A DNA stretch of 64,000 nucleotides from Lota lota (GCA_026745465.1 JACYXH010000838.1:113501-177500), one strand, 5' to 3'. Shown: positions 31,533-42,183, counted from the first letter of the stretch. Notes: generated by a model not told the origin, from the sequence alone. Made by a program: numbers and translations.

Positions 31533-31571
31533 GCTCTCTCTCTCTCCCCCTCCCTCTCCTCCATCCTTCAG
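30019..31571 (+). other. rag1: Predicted 5'-UTR intron of rag1
   Basis: Starts GTAGGA and ends CCTTCAG. It contains a CA microsatellite (30141-30176), AT-rich complex sequence at about 30500-31080 that may be regulatory, and a 420-bp pyrimidine tract (31140-31560) running up to the acceptor. Confidence 0.5.
31140..31560. repeat. Pyrimidine tract before the rag1 start exon
   Basis: CCCCTCTCCCCTCTCC-type repeats over about 420 bp ending at the acceptor of the rag1 start exon. The Arg/Glu/Gly frame on the minus strand is an artefact. Confidence 0.9.
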
Positions 31572-31593
31572 GCTGGGACTCTAACACCGCACC

Positions 31594-34500
31594 ATGGCAG
31601 TGGAGAGAAGGAGTTTCCAGGAGGAGCACCCGGCGACTGACTGCCCTCGGTCGTCCATGCCGGCAGAGCTGCAGCATCCCTACCTGAAGTTCTCCCACTG
31701 GAAGTTCAAACTGTTCAGGGTGAGGTCCACGGACGAGGACCCCATGCCCAGCGAGCCGGCCCCCAGGATCGGAGCCCCACCGGAGGCCTTGCCCGCCGCT
31801 GCTGCCCCTGATCCCCGGCCGAGAGAGGAGGGTCACCTGGGTCTGCCTGGGAGTGTGATGAAACTGTGTTTGGGGGGGAAAAGTAAGGAAAACGTCGAAG
31901 GGCCAGGTCAGAGGATAGATCGGAAGCTGCAGGAGATGGACGTGCACATGGAGAAACTCAGGTATGTGTGCGCGTGTGCGTACACTTCCCTACACCGCCG
32001 TGTACAGATATGTGATATAGTATAGCTTTGGCAATGTACGTGTTTATTTAAGCTCTTTGAGCTGAATTCAAGCTATTCTAACCCTTTTGTTTCTTTGAAA
32101 CGCTATACAAAAGAACTATTTTGTATTCTACACATGGATGCTACATTACACTGTTTAATTGTTAATGCTACTGTAAAAGCCTTATCAAATAAGGACATTT
32201 TAGAGAAGAAATGCAAACAGAGATTCATTATTTGAAAGAAGGAATACAAATAGACTCATTATAAAAATGAGTAAATGAACTGCAATGTGTTTTAGGGCTA
32301 GGGTGAGGGATGTGGCCGCACGTCAGGACAGTACAGTAGCGTTTCACCGCCGCTTGTTCTCCCCGCGCAGGTGTCTTTGCCGGCTGTGTGGCTCAGCTCT
32401 GCGGAAGGTGAAGGGCCCAGAGCGGGAGGTCCAGGGGGCTCTGGAGGACTCGTGTCGGCGCGCTCTGAGCCGGATGGGCTGCAAGTTCACCACCTGGCCG
32501 GACGTCATCCGCAAGGTTTTCAACGTGGACGTGACGGGGGACCTTGAAAGCGTCCACCCCCCGTTGTTCTGCCAACGCTGCTGGATGACCGTGATGCGCG
32601 GGGGGGGCTTCTGCAGCTTCACCCCGGTCAGAGTCCCCGAGTGGGCCCCCCACTCGGCCCTGTGCTCCCTCTGTCACACCAGGACCACCTCCTCATTCCA
32701 GCGCCTCGGCAGGAAACGGAAAAAGAGGAGGGCCCTTTCCAGGGGCCAGGCTCTGGCGAAGAGGTGCAAGCGGGACCCGTTTGATGGCACCCCCAGCACT
32801 GAGCGGAGAGCTCTCAGACCCGTGGCCCAGCGCCGCCACCACCACCCAGGCCCTGGCCTCCACCCCCAGGCCAGAAGACAGAGGGAACACTGGGTCAAAG
32901 GTAACCCCCACTGCCGGGGAGACCACCTGGGCACCAGGCTCCTCTCGGAGCAGCTGCCCGTGGACCTGGTCCGCTCGGTCACCTGCCAGGTGTGCCATCA
33001 CCTGCTCTCCGAGCCGGTGCAGTCCCCGTGCCGACACGTCTTCTGCCACAGCTGCATCGTCAGGTACTGCCGCGCGCTGGGCCCTCACTGCCCGGCCTGC
33101 AGCCTGCCCTGCTCCTCCTCGGAGCTCGCCGCGCCGGCCAAAGTCTTCCTGGCGCTCCTGGACTCCCTGCCTCTGCGCTGCCCCGTGAAGACCTGCGGGG
33201 AGCAGGTGAGGCTGGACTCGTTCAGGGCCCACTGTGAGGCCCACCGGCGGGAGGTCGAGGGGGCGCGGGGGACGCAGTCGGCGGGCCCCGGGGACCCGAC
33301 CCCCAACAAAGGAGGGAGACCCCGACAGCATCTGCTGTCCCTGACCCGCCGGGCTCAGAAGCACCGACTGCGGGACCTGAGGAGCCAGGTGAAGCTGTTT
33401 GCGGAGAAGGAAGAGGGCGGCGACATTAAGGCCGTGTGCCTCACGTTGTTCCTCCTGGCGTTGAGGTCCGACAACGAGCACCGCAAGGCGGACGAGCTGG
33501 AAGCCATAATGCAAGGTAAGACGGCGTTATGAGCGTCTCAAAGGTCTCTTTCCGTCAAAGAGCAACACAATCAGGTAACCAGTAGGGCGCACTAGCCGGC
33601 GAAGGACGTGAGTCGAGGAGACAGAGATGGTTCCTGATTGAAAAGCCTTTCAGGACTGCTTTGTTCTGTCTATTGTTATGTTGACTACGCTTATTGTACA
33701 CCCAACCACCCCTCCCTCCCCCTTTCCCACTCTCACATGTTCTGTTTGTCTTTCATTTGCCTCTTTTTCTCTAGCTTTCCTTTTGATGCTCAATAACAAC
33801 CCTCGTCATGGGGCTGTTAGTATCACAACAACATCAGCCGCTCTTCTGTCCGCAAATTACGAGGGCATCCTCTGGGGAATAGAGACCAGATGGTGTCTGT
33901 TTTAATCTGCAGATAATACATCACTTCAGCCGCTAACCCCCCCCCCCCCCCCCTCCACCTCCTGACCCCTTACGACATAGGATACGATCAATTACTGAAA
34001 TGTCTACCGATGAACGGGGGTATTAGAATGGGGCTTGAATTGACATTTTGATGATAACTACTAATATGCACTAATTTAGTCTGTTCTCTTTCCCCACTGT
34101 CCCGCCTCTCCCCTGGTCTCCCCCACCCCCCCCACCCCCCCACCCCCCACCCCCCCCACCCCCCTCCACCACCCCCCACCCCACACCCGGCTGCAGCCAG
34201 ATGCTTCGGGCTGCACGCCGCCGTGTGCCTGGCCATCCGCGTCAACACCTTCCTGAGCTGCAGCCAATACCACAAGATGTACCGCACCGTCAAGGCCACC
34301 AGCGGCCGCCAGATCTTCCAGCCCCTGCACGCCCTCCGGGCCGCCGAGAAGGAGCTCCTCCCCGGGTTCCACGCCTTCGAGTGGCAGCCGGCCCTGAGGA
34401 GCGTCTCGCCGTCCTGCCACGTGGGCATCATCGACGGGCTCTCGGGCTGGGCGGCCTCGGTGGACGACGCCCCCGCCGACACCGTCACCCGGCGCTTTCG

Positions 34501-35971
34501 CTACGACGTGGCGCTGGCGTCGGCCCTGAAGGACCTGGAGGAGGACATCATGGACGGGCTGAGGGAGCGCGGGCTGGGAGACGGCGCCTGCGCCTCGGCC
34601 TTCTCCGTCATGGTCAAGGAGTCCTGCGACGGCATGGGGGACGTGAGCGAGAAGCACGGCGGGGGCCCGGCCGTCCCGGAGAAAGCGGTGCGTTTCTCGT
34701 TCACCATCATGTCCGTCTCCTTGCACACGGCAGCCGGCGGCGAGGGAGTGGAGGAGGAGAAGGGGGAGGAGGAGGAGGTGATCATCTTCCAGGAGCCGAA
34801 GCCCAACTCTGAACTGTCCTGTAAGCCCCTGTGCCTCATGTTTGTGGACGAGTCCGACCACGAGACGCTCACCGCCGTCCTGGGGCCCGTGGCGGCCGAG
34901 CGCAGCGCCATGAAGCGCAGCCGGCTCGTCCTCGCCGTCGGCGGGCTTCCCCGCGTCTTCAGCTTCCGCTTCAGAGGCTCGGGCTACGACGAGAAGATGG
35001 TGCGCGACGTGGAGGGCCTGGAGGCCTCCGGCTCCAGCTACGTCTGCACGCTTTGTGACTCCACCCGCGCCGAGGCCGCCGACAACATGGTGCTCCACTC
35101 CGTGACCCGCAGCCACCAGGAGAACCTGGAGCGCTACGAGACCTGGAGGACCAACCCCTTCTCGGAGTCTGCGGAGGAACTGAGGGACAGGGTGAAGGGG
35201 GTCTCCGCCAAGCCCTTCCTGGAGACCCACCCCACGCTGGACGCGCTGCACTGCGACATCGGCAACGCCACCGAGTTCTACAAGATCTTCCAGGATGAAA
35301 TCGGCGAGGTGTTCCAGAGGGCCAGCCCGACCAGGGAGGAGCGACGGGGCTGGAGGGCGGCCCTGGACAAGCAGCTGAGGCGCACCATGAAGCTCAAACC
35401 GGTGATGAGGATGAACGGCAACTACGCCCGGAAGCTGATGAGCGTGGAGGCGGTGGAGGCGGTGTGCGAGCTGGTGCCGTCGGAGGCCAGGCGGCAGGCC
35501 CTGAAGCAGCTCATGGAGATCTACCTGGAGATGAAGCCGGTGTGGCGCGCCACGCGCCCGGCCACCGAGTGCCCCGACCAGCTGTGTCGCTACAGCTTCA
35601 ACTCGCAGCGCTTCGCCGATCTCCTCTCCTCCACTTTCAGTTACCGGTACAACGGGAAGATCACCAATTACCTGCACAAAACCCTGGCGCACGTCCCCGA
35701 GATCATCGAGAGGGACGGCTCCATCGGCGCGTGGGCGAGCGAGGGGAACGAGTCCGCAAACAAACTGTTTCGGCGCTTTCGTAAGATGAACGCCCGCCAG
35801 TCCAAGGTCTTTGAGCTGGAAGACGTTCTGAAGCATCACTGGCTCTACACTTCTAAGTACCTGCAGAGGTTTATGGAGGCGCACAAAGACTCGGCCCGGG
35901 TTTCGAACGCTTGCTTTGAACCAGAAGGGGCTGAGGTTGAGGATATGTGTCTGGATGCTCCAGGTTTTTGA
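31594..35971 (+). CDS. rag1: V(D)J recombination-activating protein 1 (RAG1)
   Basis: Coding exons 31594-31961, 32371-33515 and 34197-35971 join in phase to give 1095 residues. RAG1 is the catalytic subunit of the nuclear recombinase that nicks and hairpins DNA at recombination signal sequences to assemble antigen-receptor genes in lymphocytes. Order along the protein: conserved N-terminal [16 protein letters not shown] (about residues 32-47); zinc-binding CxxC pairs (from residue 124); C3HC4 RING finger, an E3 ubiquitin ligase domain (residues 328-370); a C2H2 finger (CPVKTC...HCEAH); nonamer-binding [20 protein letters not shown] (from residue 437); and the RNase H-like core. The catalytic acids are D649 in SCDGMGD, D769 in GYDEKMV and E1023 in EGNES (codons 34628, 34988, 35750), with structural zinc ligands CTLC and HKTLAH. 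The ATG is in a good context (ACCATGG). The first two aspartates are 120 apart instead of 108 in mammals because of an acidic insertion. The gene looks intact. Confidence 0.99.
31962..32370 (+). other. rag1: rag1 intron within the coding sequence (first)
   Basis: GTATGT donor and CCGCGCAG acceptor, phase 2. AT-rich and otherwise featureless. Position is just before the first CxxC pair. Teleost rag1 genes are known to have one or two coding introns absent from mammals. Confidence 0.9.
33516..34196 (+). other. rag1: rag1 intron within the coding sequence (second)
   Basis: Donor GTAAGA after ...EAIMQ, acceptor GGCTGCAG at 34196, phase 1. The last 80 bp before the acceptor are nearly all C with A interruptions (ACCCCCCACCCC), and a second C run lies at 33938-33952. 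The intron falls after the nonamer-binding region and before [12 protein letters not shown]. Confidence 0.88.
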
Positions 35972-37005
35972 TGTTGCCAATTTTACTCAGCCGACTCAAC
36001 ACGCTGTGTGTATTGTCCTCAGTGTATTTGATCAATTATTATTTCTTTCATTAAATATATATTTAATGATATATATTATACATGTATATTATACACGTAG
36101 CAGTTGTGTATTTTATATGTAGCCATTTTATTATTGTGTGAAGAATACCTGCATTTATCCGCACTACTATCTACATTACATTTCAATATACACTTTAAAT
36201 AATGTGCAACATATAGCTGAGATTCACAGAGTGCAGATATAAGGGACCGGGAGCCCTTTCGTGTTTCCTTCTAGAAAGGTTTTTTCCCTCTCCATCTTCG
36301 GATGAAATATGGAGCGGTTTATTGCATTGCACGGCTATGGCACATTTATACATTTATACAGAGAGATTATTTATGGGAACAGATGAAACCACTGTAAGTC
36401 ATTGCCTGGAAATTGTGTTAGAGGCCCCATTTATGACCCAGGTATTAATATATCATTTGGGCTTGAACAAAAATGGAGTCACAGAGACCAAAAGGATCAT
36501 TTGCTTCACGAGTGCCCTCTGAAAATGATTACTTAGTTCTTTATGGTGGGGTCCCAATGGGACATCGGGTCACTTTGAACCAATTTTATCTCCTTTAGTT
36601 GTTTTGCACTGTGGGAGAGAGAAATAATATGTATTCTACCTCTGAACGGGAAATAGAGCGTACGCTGACCTTTTGTTGAGACAACAAAAACACTGTACGG
36701 TTTGTTATTAAGCATAACACCCCATGGACCTCGTCCCCATCATTTTTCATGAGATCCTCATCATGCAGTATATCATGCCTTGTTTTGTGTGCGTATGTTT
36801 TCTGCTTGTGGGTAGTACTTACAGAGGCAGGTGAACCAACAGAGTGAAAGAAAGCTTTCTTTTCTTGATTGATTGATTGACTGGATTATCTTGCCTCATG
36901 TCTTGTCTTTTTAGGAATGGATACTTTTTATATTTGATCACTTATTCATGTTTCAATATATTTTCTTGCTGTCTGTATTCAACATGCATGTTGTTGTTTT
37001 TTCAG

Positions 37006-37011
37006 AATAAA
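37006..37011 (+). terminator. rag1: Candidate rag1 polyadenylation signal, proximal
   Basis: AATAAA about 1.03 kb after the rag1 stop codon. Confidence 0.45.
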
Positions 37012-37335
37012 GATATTCAAATACAAAAAACAAAAAACGGCCTAAATATTTCTGATGTGTTTTTGGAACTTATATTGCACTGCATTTGATTTCATTTTAT
37101 GAATTTCTTTTAATACTCCAAAACTAATTATCCTCCAAACGATGCGCTCAGAAAGCAAACAACCTCTCAACCTCAATTAGAATCCAATTTATGTTTAAAT
37201 GTTGTGACAAAAGATGTCAATTATTGTAATCACAAGCTTTCTGTGTATGTAATGGGGTTGCACTCAATACTATGTAGGTGCAATGTGTGCACTATGTTTT
37301 GTTTGGTTTTGTTTTAAAAGAGAACTGGCAGTGGA

Positions 37336-37341
37336 AATAAA
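37336..37341 (+). terminator. rag1: Candidate rag1 polyadenylation signal, distal
   Basis: AATAAA about 1.36 kb after the rag1 stop and only about 130 bp from the rag2 signal on the other strand. Confidence 0.45.
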
Positions 37342-37472
37342 CTATGTAAATACTTTTCCATTAGCGATTAAAGTTTGTAAAAAGATTTTCTCCACAAAAT
37401 TGATTCTATTCATTCACACGGACTGAAACCATCACACAGCGAGGCAGTGAAAATAAATTGTATTCATTCATT

Positions 37473-37478
37473 TTTATT
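37473..37478 (-). terminator. rag2: Candidate rag2 polyadenylation signal
   Basis: TTTATT on the + strand, i.e. AATAAA on the minus strand, about 115 bp past the rag2 stop codon. Confidence 0.55.
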
Positions 37479-37593
37479 ACAAAAGTAAATCCAAAATGAA
37501 CATTCAGTTTTGAATGAAAGCAGAACGAAATCCACACTCAACCCCAATAAACACGATGACTGCTCTGAAGAGGGGACTCTGATGACACCGCCG

Positions 37594-39231
37594 TCACTGG
37601 AACAGCCTCCTGAGGAAGCTCTTCTTGGCCGGGCTCATCTTCAGTAAGGGACCCTTCTTCCTCTGCTGCTGGTGGTGGGCGCTCTTCATGGGGCTGCGCT
37701 TTATCGGCAGCGCCTTTCGGGGCGGCGTCGTCTCCTGCCGCGGCACACCTCCGTGCTCCAGACAGAAGTACTTGCTGTTCCCCCAGGAGAGCTTCATCAG
37801 CAGGCCCTCGGTCAGCTCCATGCAGCGCGCGTGGACCCAGTGGCCGTCCTCCGCTCCCCTGGAGCAGAAGATCATGGCGGGCCGGTGGAGCTCCGTGGAG
37901 TAGTACGGCTCCCAGGTGTTGGGGTCCAGCTGGCAGCCCGCGCAGCACTGGCTCCAGTAGCCCGCCTGGGACTCGTCCTCCTCGTCCTCCTCGTTGTAGG
38001 TGTCCTGCTCGCCGTCGCTGCTGTCCTCCAGCTCGTGGGGCTCCCTCCCGAAGTAGAGCTCCTCCGAGTCCTCCAGCGGGGGTGACTCCTCCAGGTCGGT
38101 GGAGCCCTGGCTGCAGCCCAGGGCGGACGTCTCCTCCTCCTCCCCCCCCGGACCCCCGTCCTCCGACGGGAAGACCACCTCGTAGAAGCGGTGCGCGTCC
38201 TGCTGGGTGGACTTGCCCTCGGACGGGACGCCGATCAGAGCGCACCCCTCGCCCGCGCTCCCGCCGAACCAGGTGCGACTGTGGCAGATGTCGGCCGTCC
38301 ACGGGGGGGGCTCCACGGCCTCAAAGCGGATCCCGTCGTCGTCCAGGACCGCCGCGCTGCAGTCCATCCTCTTCTGGGAGTCGGCCCGGTAGCCCCCCAG
38401 GATGACGTACCTGTGGCCGGGGCCGGCGCCGGTGCGGACGGCGATGGCGCTGGTGGACGACCAGCCCGTGTCCAGCGTCTCGCAGGACAGCGCCGGGCCG
38501 CCCTGCAGCAGGTCCACCCGCAGGCGGAGGAGCCGCGGGGGCCGCGAGTCGGAGGAGGTGGAGTGGCCGCCCAGGAAGTAGACCGAGTCCTCGCGGGCGA
38601 GGGCCACGTGGAAGGACTGGCCGGCGGCGCCGAGCTCCGGCAGGGCGTGCGCCGTGCAGCAGCCGAACTCCAGGTCCACCACGAACACCCGCGGCGGGCA
38701 GTCCACCACGCTGTTCCAGCACTCTGTGGTGCGCTCCCCGGCGGGCCGGTAGCGCCGGCCTCCGAAGGCGACGCACGCCGTCTTCCCGCGGCTCCGCACC
38801 ACGCTGAGGCTGTGGCCGTAGCGGGGGCCGGGCACCTCCCCCGCCAGCTCCTTCTCCCGGCAGCGCAGGGTCAGCTTGCGGTTGCAGCCCCTGCTGTCCA
38901 CGGTGAGCAGGTAGAGGCCGGCCGAGATGTCGTTGTTGGGGTCCCGCCCTCCGTGGATGAGGTAGCCCTCCGGGAAGCCGTCGCGGGGGTCCATGCGGGC
39001 CACCGCGGGGCAGCGCAGCGGGGGGATGTAGCACGAGTCGTTGGAGAAGGAGATGGCCCTCAGCTTGAGCTTGCCCTGCGCCCGGCGCACCGCGAACACC
39101 CCCGTGGGACAGGAGCGCCTGGGCCAGCCCTTCTGGCCGAAGAGCAGGACGTCCCCGTCCAGCTGCAGCAGAGAGCAGCCCGGCTGGATGAGGCTGGCGC
39201 AGCTCACGGGAGTGAGGGGCCGCAGAGACAT
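37594..39231 (-). CDS. rag2: V(D)J recombination-activating protein 2 (RAG2)
   Basis: One uninterrupted coding exon of 545 residues (mammalian RAG2 is about 527). RAG2 is the regulatory partner of RAG1; it stabilises the recombinase on DNA and directs it to active chromatin. Residues 1 to about 350 form the six-bladed kelch propeller, with blade motifs IHGGRD, VAFGGRR, FLGGHS and VILGGY. Residues about 357-425 are a strongly acidic hinge (runs such as GEEEE and EEDEEDE). Residues about 427-495 form the PHD finger that reads trimethylated histone H3 lysine 4, with CCAGC, WEPYYSTEL, PAMIFC, GHWVHARC (the aromatic-channel Trp) and CLEHG. The protein ends in the conserved basic tail AKKSFLRRLF. 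The start ATG lies 14 nt after a splice acceptor (GCGCAG), matching the usual noncoding first exon. It is convergent with rag1, 1.6 kb between stop codons. Very high G+C at third positions. The gene appears intact. Confidence 0.99.
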   Translation of the reverse strand: MSLRPLTPVSCASLIQPGCSLLQLDGDVLLFGQKGWPRRSCPTGVFAVRRAQGKLKLRAISFSNDSCYIPPLRCPAVARMDPRDGFPEGYLIHGGRDPNNDISAGLYLLTVDSRGCNRKLTLRCREKELAGEVPGPRYGHSLSVVRSRGKTACVAFGGRRYRPAGERTTECWNSVVDCPPRVFVVDLEFGCCTAHALPELGAAGQSFHVALAREDSVYFLGGHSTSSDSRPPRLLRLRVDLLQGGPALSCETLDTGWSSTSAIAVRTGAGPGHRYVILGGYRADSQKRMDCSAAVLDDDGIRFEAVEPPPWTADICHSRTWFGGSAGEGCALIGVPSEGKSTQQDAHRFYEVVFPSEDGGPGGEEEETSALGCSQGSTDLEESPPLEDSEELYFGREPHELEDSSDGEQDTYNEEDEEDESQAGYWSQCCAGCQLDPNTWEPYYSTELHRPAMIFCSRGAEDGHWVHARCMELTEGLLMKLSWGNSKYFCLEHGGVPRQETTPPRKALPIKRSPMKSAHHQQQRKKGPLLKMSPAKKSFLRRLFQ

Positions 39232-39245
39232 GCTGCCGCAGGTGT

Positions 39246-39327
39246 CTGCGCGTCAAAAAACAACACGCGGCGTGATGCCGTCGGCCAGCTGGGACTTGTT
39301 GTGCGGCTGGAATGCCACTGCATGAGC

Positions 39328-39358
<31 letters not shown>

Positions 39359-39786
39359 CGCACTGTGTTGAGTGGCTTCCAATATCGCAATGGTTTCAAG
39401 CGTTTAGTAAGCACACAGTCAATTAAGGGTTGCTATATTTGTACCTGTTTCATTGCAACATAAATAATAACAATGACACAAAACATAAAATTCAACTGCA
39501 TACAGTATTAATGTAACACTCTACTATAACAATTTAGCAATATAGTTCTACTAAGTTATATTTTATAATGGCGATTTTTTTTGTCGTTGCATATTATTAA
39601 CTCAACAGCTAAACATGTATACAGTGTATAATAACACGTGTGCATATATTTAATCCACAGCTTAAACTATTTTCTGCAACTGACAAGGGGACACGGCAAA
39701 TGCAATTGAATCCCCAAAGAATCACGCATGACTTTTATAATCATATGTTGGACGAGTGTGTTGAATAATATTAGAGTTCTGCTTAC
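39246..39786 (-). other. rag2: Predicted 5'-UTR intron of rag2
   Basis: On the minus strand it starts GTAAGC (39786 downward) and ends GACGCGCAG (39246). It contains a (CAA)n microsatellite at 39328-39359. A noncoding first exon followed by an intron is the usual vertebrate rag2 structure; coordinates here are inferred. Confidence 0.5.
39328..39359. repeat. (CAA)n microsatellite in the rag2 leader intron
   Basis: About ten CAA units. In the minus direction they create a poly-leucine frame that overlaps rag2 and should be ignored. Confidence 0.9.
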
Positions 39787-39850
39787 CCTTGAGCCGGGAC
39801 GTGGACCTTGAACGCTGCCTTCTTGAGATATCAATTAAATGAGTGTATTA
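39787..39850 (-). promoter_or_regulatory. rag2: Predicted rag2 noncoding exon 1 and promoter area
   Basis: On the minus strand GGCTCAAGG precedes the donor GTAAGC, and a TATA-like AATATAATA lies upstream at about 39849-39857. Start site and exon length are guesses from position. Confidence 0.4.
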
Positions 39851-39899
39851 TATTAAGTTAGGCTGGATCGAGAGACCTGAGGAAGTGTGCTCTTATGTG

Positions 39900-41870
39900 C
39901 GCTACCTTTGACAATGAGCGCGGATGACAGCGTTGCAGACGCTTCGTTGGCTCAGAAAGACTTCCACATTTGAGGTTAACTGTGTGTGACCGCAGTTTAC
40001 TGGCAGGTGGGCTGCCCCAATCCATTCAGTGAATCATCTCACTTAATACTATTGAATAAACTGGGATGAAGACGATATATATTAGACTTTATAGAGACGT
40101 TTCATTGCCATTGTTAAACTGGCTTCACTTTGGGACCTCAGCGTCGGGGATTGCTTTGCAATCTTTTTCTCGGCTTCATTACGACTTTATTATTTTTTCT
40201 CAATTCACAAAAAAAAAAAGAACAACAATGCTAAGCAGTACTGTTCTGCTGCTTTCCAACGGAAGTATGGTGGAAACAATGACCATGTTATCAACACATG
40301 GCCCTTTCTATTAAGAAGGCTACACTATACTACCACTATATACTATAGTATTACGACTCAAGCTCCTACTTAAAAAGTCTAAGGGAATGCAAAAAATTAA
40401 AACAAACAGAAGAATAAAAACGGTGTTTAAATTGTTGTCTGAGTTGCTTTAATTGTACTGAGGCAACGTTAGAGAACATTAGGCTTGTTCATTCGGTTCA
40501 TCGACCTACAGAGTTAATTGGCCCTCTGCCCCGCCCCACCCCTGAGATAAACCACAAGCCGAAGGGTCAACACTTATCTCCTCCACCTTTCTGCCCTGCT
40601 CGGGATGACTGACTGACAGGACTGCGGCGGTCAGCTGGAGTGTAATTTAAAATGCCAGACAGCCCTGTCTGCACATAACAAGCATGTCAGGCGTGGCGCT
40701 ACATAAAAGAGGGAGGGAGAAAGACCAAGTCGAGAATTTACCGCGGACTCGAAGTCCCGATCATTCCTGACGTGGTCTGACAGTGATGTCCCCTGCTGTG
40801 TGTTCCTGTTAAAGCTGCACTATGTGCCTTTTCTATTGCAGCTATTCGCTCCTTAACTTATCTTAAGTAGAGAGTTTCTCGGGAATAAAACACGCCAATC
40901 CACTTTAGCAGAGCCATCCCGAATTCTGAAAATAGCTCAAACTCAAGCCAGTCGAGGCTGCTAATGAAAACATGTGTACATGGTGCAGTATTCAAGTATC
41001 AAGGAACCATACAAAAGCTCTCGAGTGCTTTGCATCTTGCAAGTGAAGTGCACACACAGAAGAAAATCGCCATCGATTTAATTTATTTCTATTTTAATTT
41101 GTATTTTATTAAAGCTTTGTGTTAGTTAACTCTGAAATGGTGGCAGGTTCACAGCCCTGAGGTTGATTGCCCAATGTGTTACCTACCTATGGTTACCAAA
41201 CCAATGCACTTAAACCAGACAGATGGATAGCTAGTCTTGATTTATTTGGGCATGTCATTTTAGAAGAGTATTACCCCAATAACTGCTTGGGGCTTAAGAG
41301 GTTAACCAGGCGAGTCATTAGGAACGGTTGTATTCTCAATGGTGGCCTGGCCAGTGGCAGAAGCCACTTGAGGGAAAAGAGAAAAGGAGCTGAAATACTA
41401 AATGGTTAAGAAGAACACACAGAAGAAGCAGGCATCCGTGAAACATTCAAACGCACACACACTGACAAGACAGGAGACACGCATAGACAACATAATGTCA
41501 TCATGTCATAGTGTTATGGCACAGTCTAGTGTAGATATATAGATAGATTCCCAGTTAAAGATTTCAATCGATTTCGTTTTTCGTTCTTGTACTATTCCCT
41601 GCGAGGGGAGGCTCACCTTTCAGTCAAACCACTGAGATGTCTATCAACCACGGAGCTAACATAACTAGGTAGATTTACTGGACAGACGGACAGAATGAAT
41701 GATGGGGACGAGGCATTTGTCATGTGCGCGTGTGCTTGGAACAGGTAGCCTCGCTTTCCCTATGATTGATATGAAGCCCCAAATGAACACTTAGAACCAG
41801 ATGTCTGGTAAGACATTAGCATAATGTTTTTGTGATTTGGCTTCTGATTGGCTGCACACAGGCTCACACA
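39900..41870. other. Gene-free unique sequence beyond rag2
   Basis: AT-rich, complex sequence with an A-run (40209-40219) and a fragment of the CTGCACTATGT repeat at 40815-40842. It may contain rag2 or rag1 control elements, but none is recognisable. No gene seen. Confidence 0.5.
40813..40845 (+). mobile_element. Second fragment of the CTGCACTATGT repeat
   Basis: TTAAAGCTGCACTATGT followed by TTTTCTATTGCAGC, matching 21432-21465 in order and spacing. Confidence 0.45.
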
Positions 41871-41875
41871 CACAC

Positions 41876-42146
41876 GCTGTGTGTGTGTGGGTGCTTGTGT
41901 GTGTGTGTGTGTGTGTTGGTGTGTGCGTGTTGGTGTGTGCGTGTTTCTGTGTGTGTGTGTATGTGTGTGTTGGTGTGTGCGTGTTTCTGTGTGTGTGTGT
42001 GTTCTGTGTGTGTGTGTGTGTTGGTGTGTGCGTGTTTCTGTGTGTGTGTGTGTGTGTTTCTGTGTGTGTGTGCATGTTTCTCTGTGTGTGTGTGGGGGGG
42101 GGGGTGCTTGTGTGTGTGTGTGTGTGTGTGTGTTGGTGTGTGCATG

Positions 42147-42183
<37 letters not shown>

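Larger units (their letters stand above)
35972..37350 (+). other. rag1: Probable rag1 3' UTR
   Basis: AT-rich, gene-free sequence after the rag1 stop, including the palindrome TTAAATATATATTTAA near 36051-36066. AATAAA occurs at 37006-37011 and 37336-37341; either could end the transcript. Confidence 0.6.

Noticed and set aside
31594..35971. rag1-like transposon copy or pseudogene
   Set aside because: All three exons are intact and in phase, with catalytic and zinc-binding residues present, and rag2 is adjacent. This is the functional locus arrangement.
34076..35980. 634-codon open frame antisense to rag1
   Set aside because: It mirrors the GC-rich rag1 exon and has no family signature; it is open because rag1 codons end in G or C.
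38191..39426. 411-codon open frame antisense to rag2, and a 353-codon frame on the rag2 strand starting in poly-leucine
   Set aside because: Both overlap rag2, whose frame has full kelch and PHD motifs. The poly-leucine start comes from the (CAA)n repeat.
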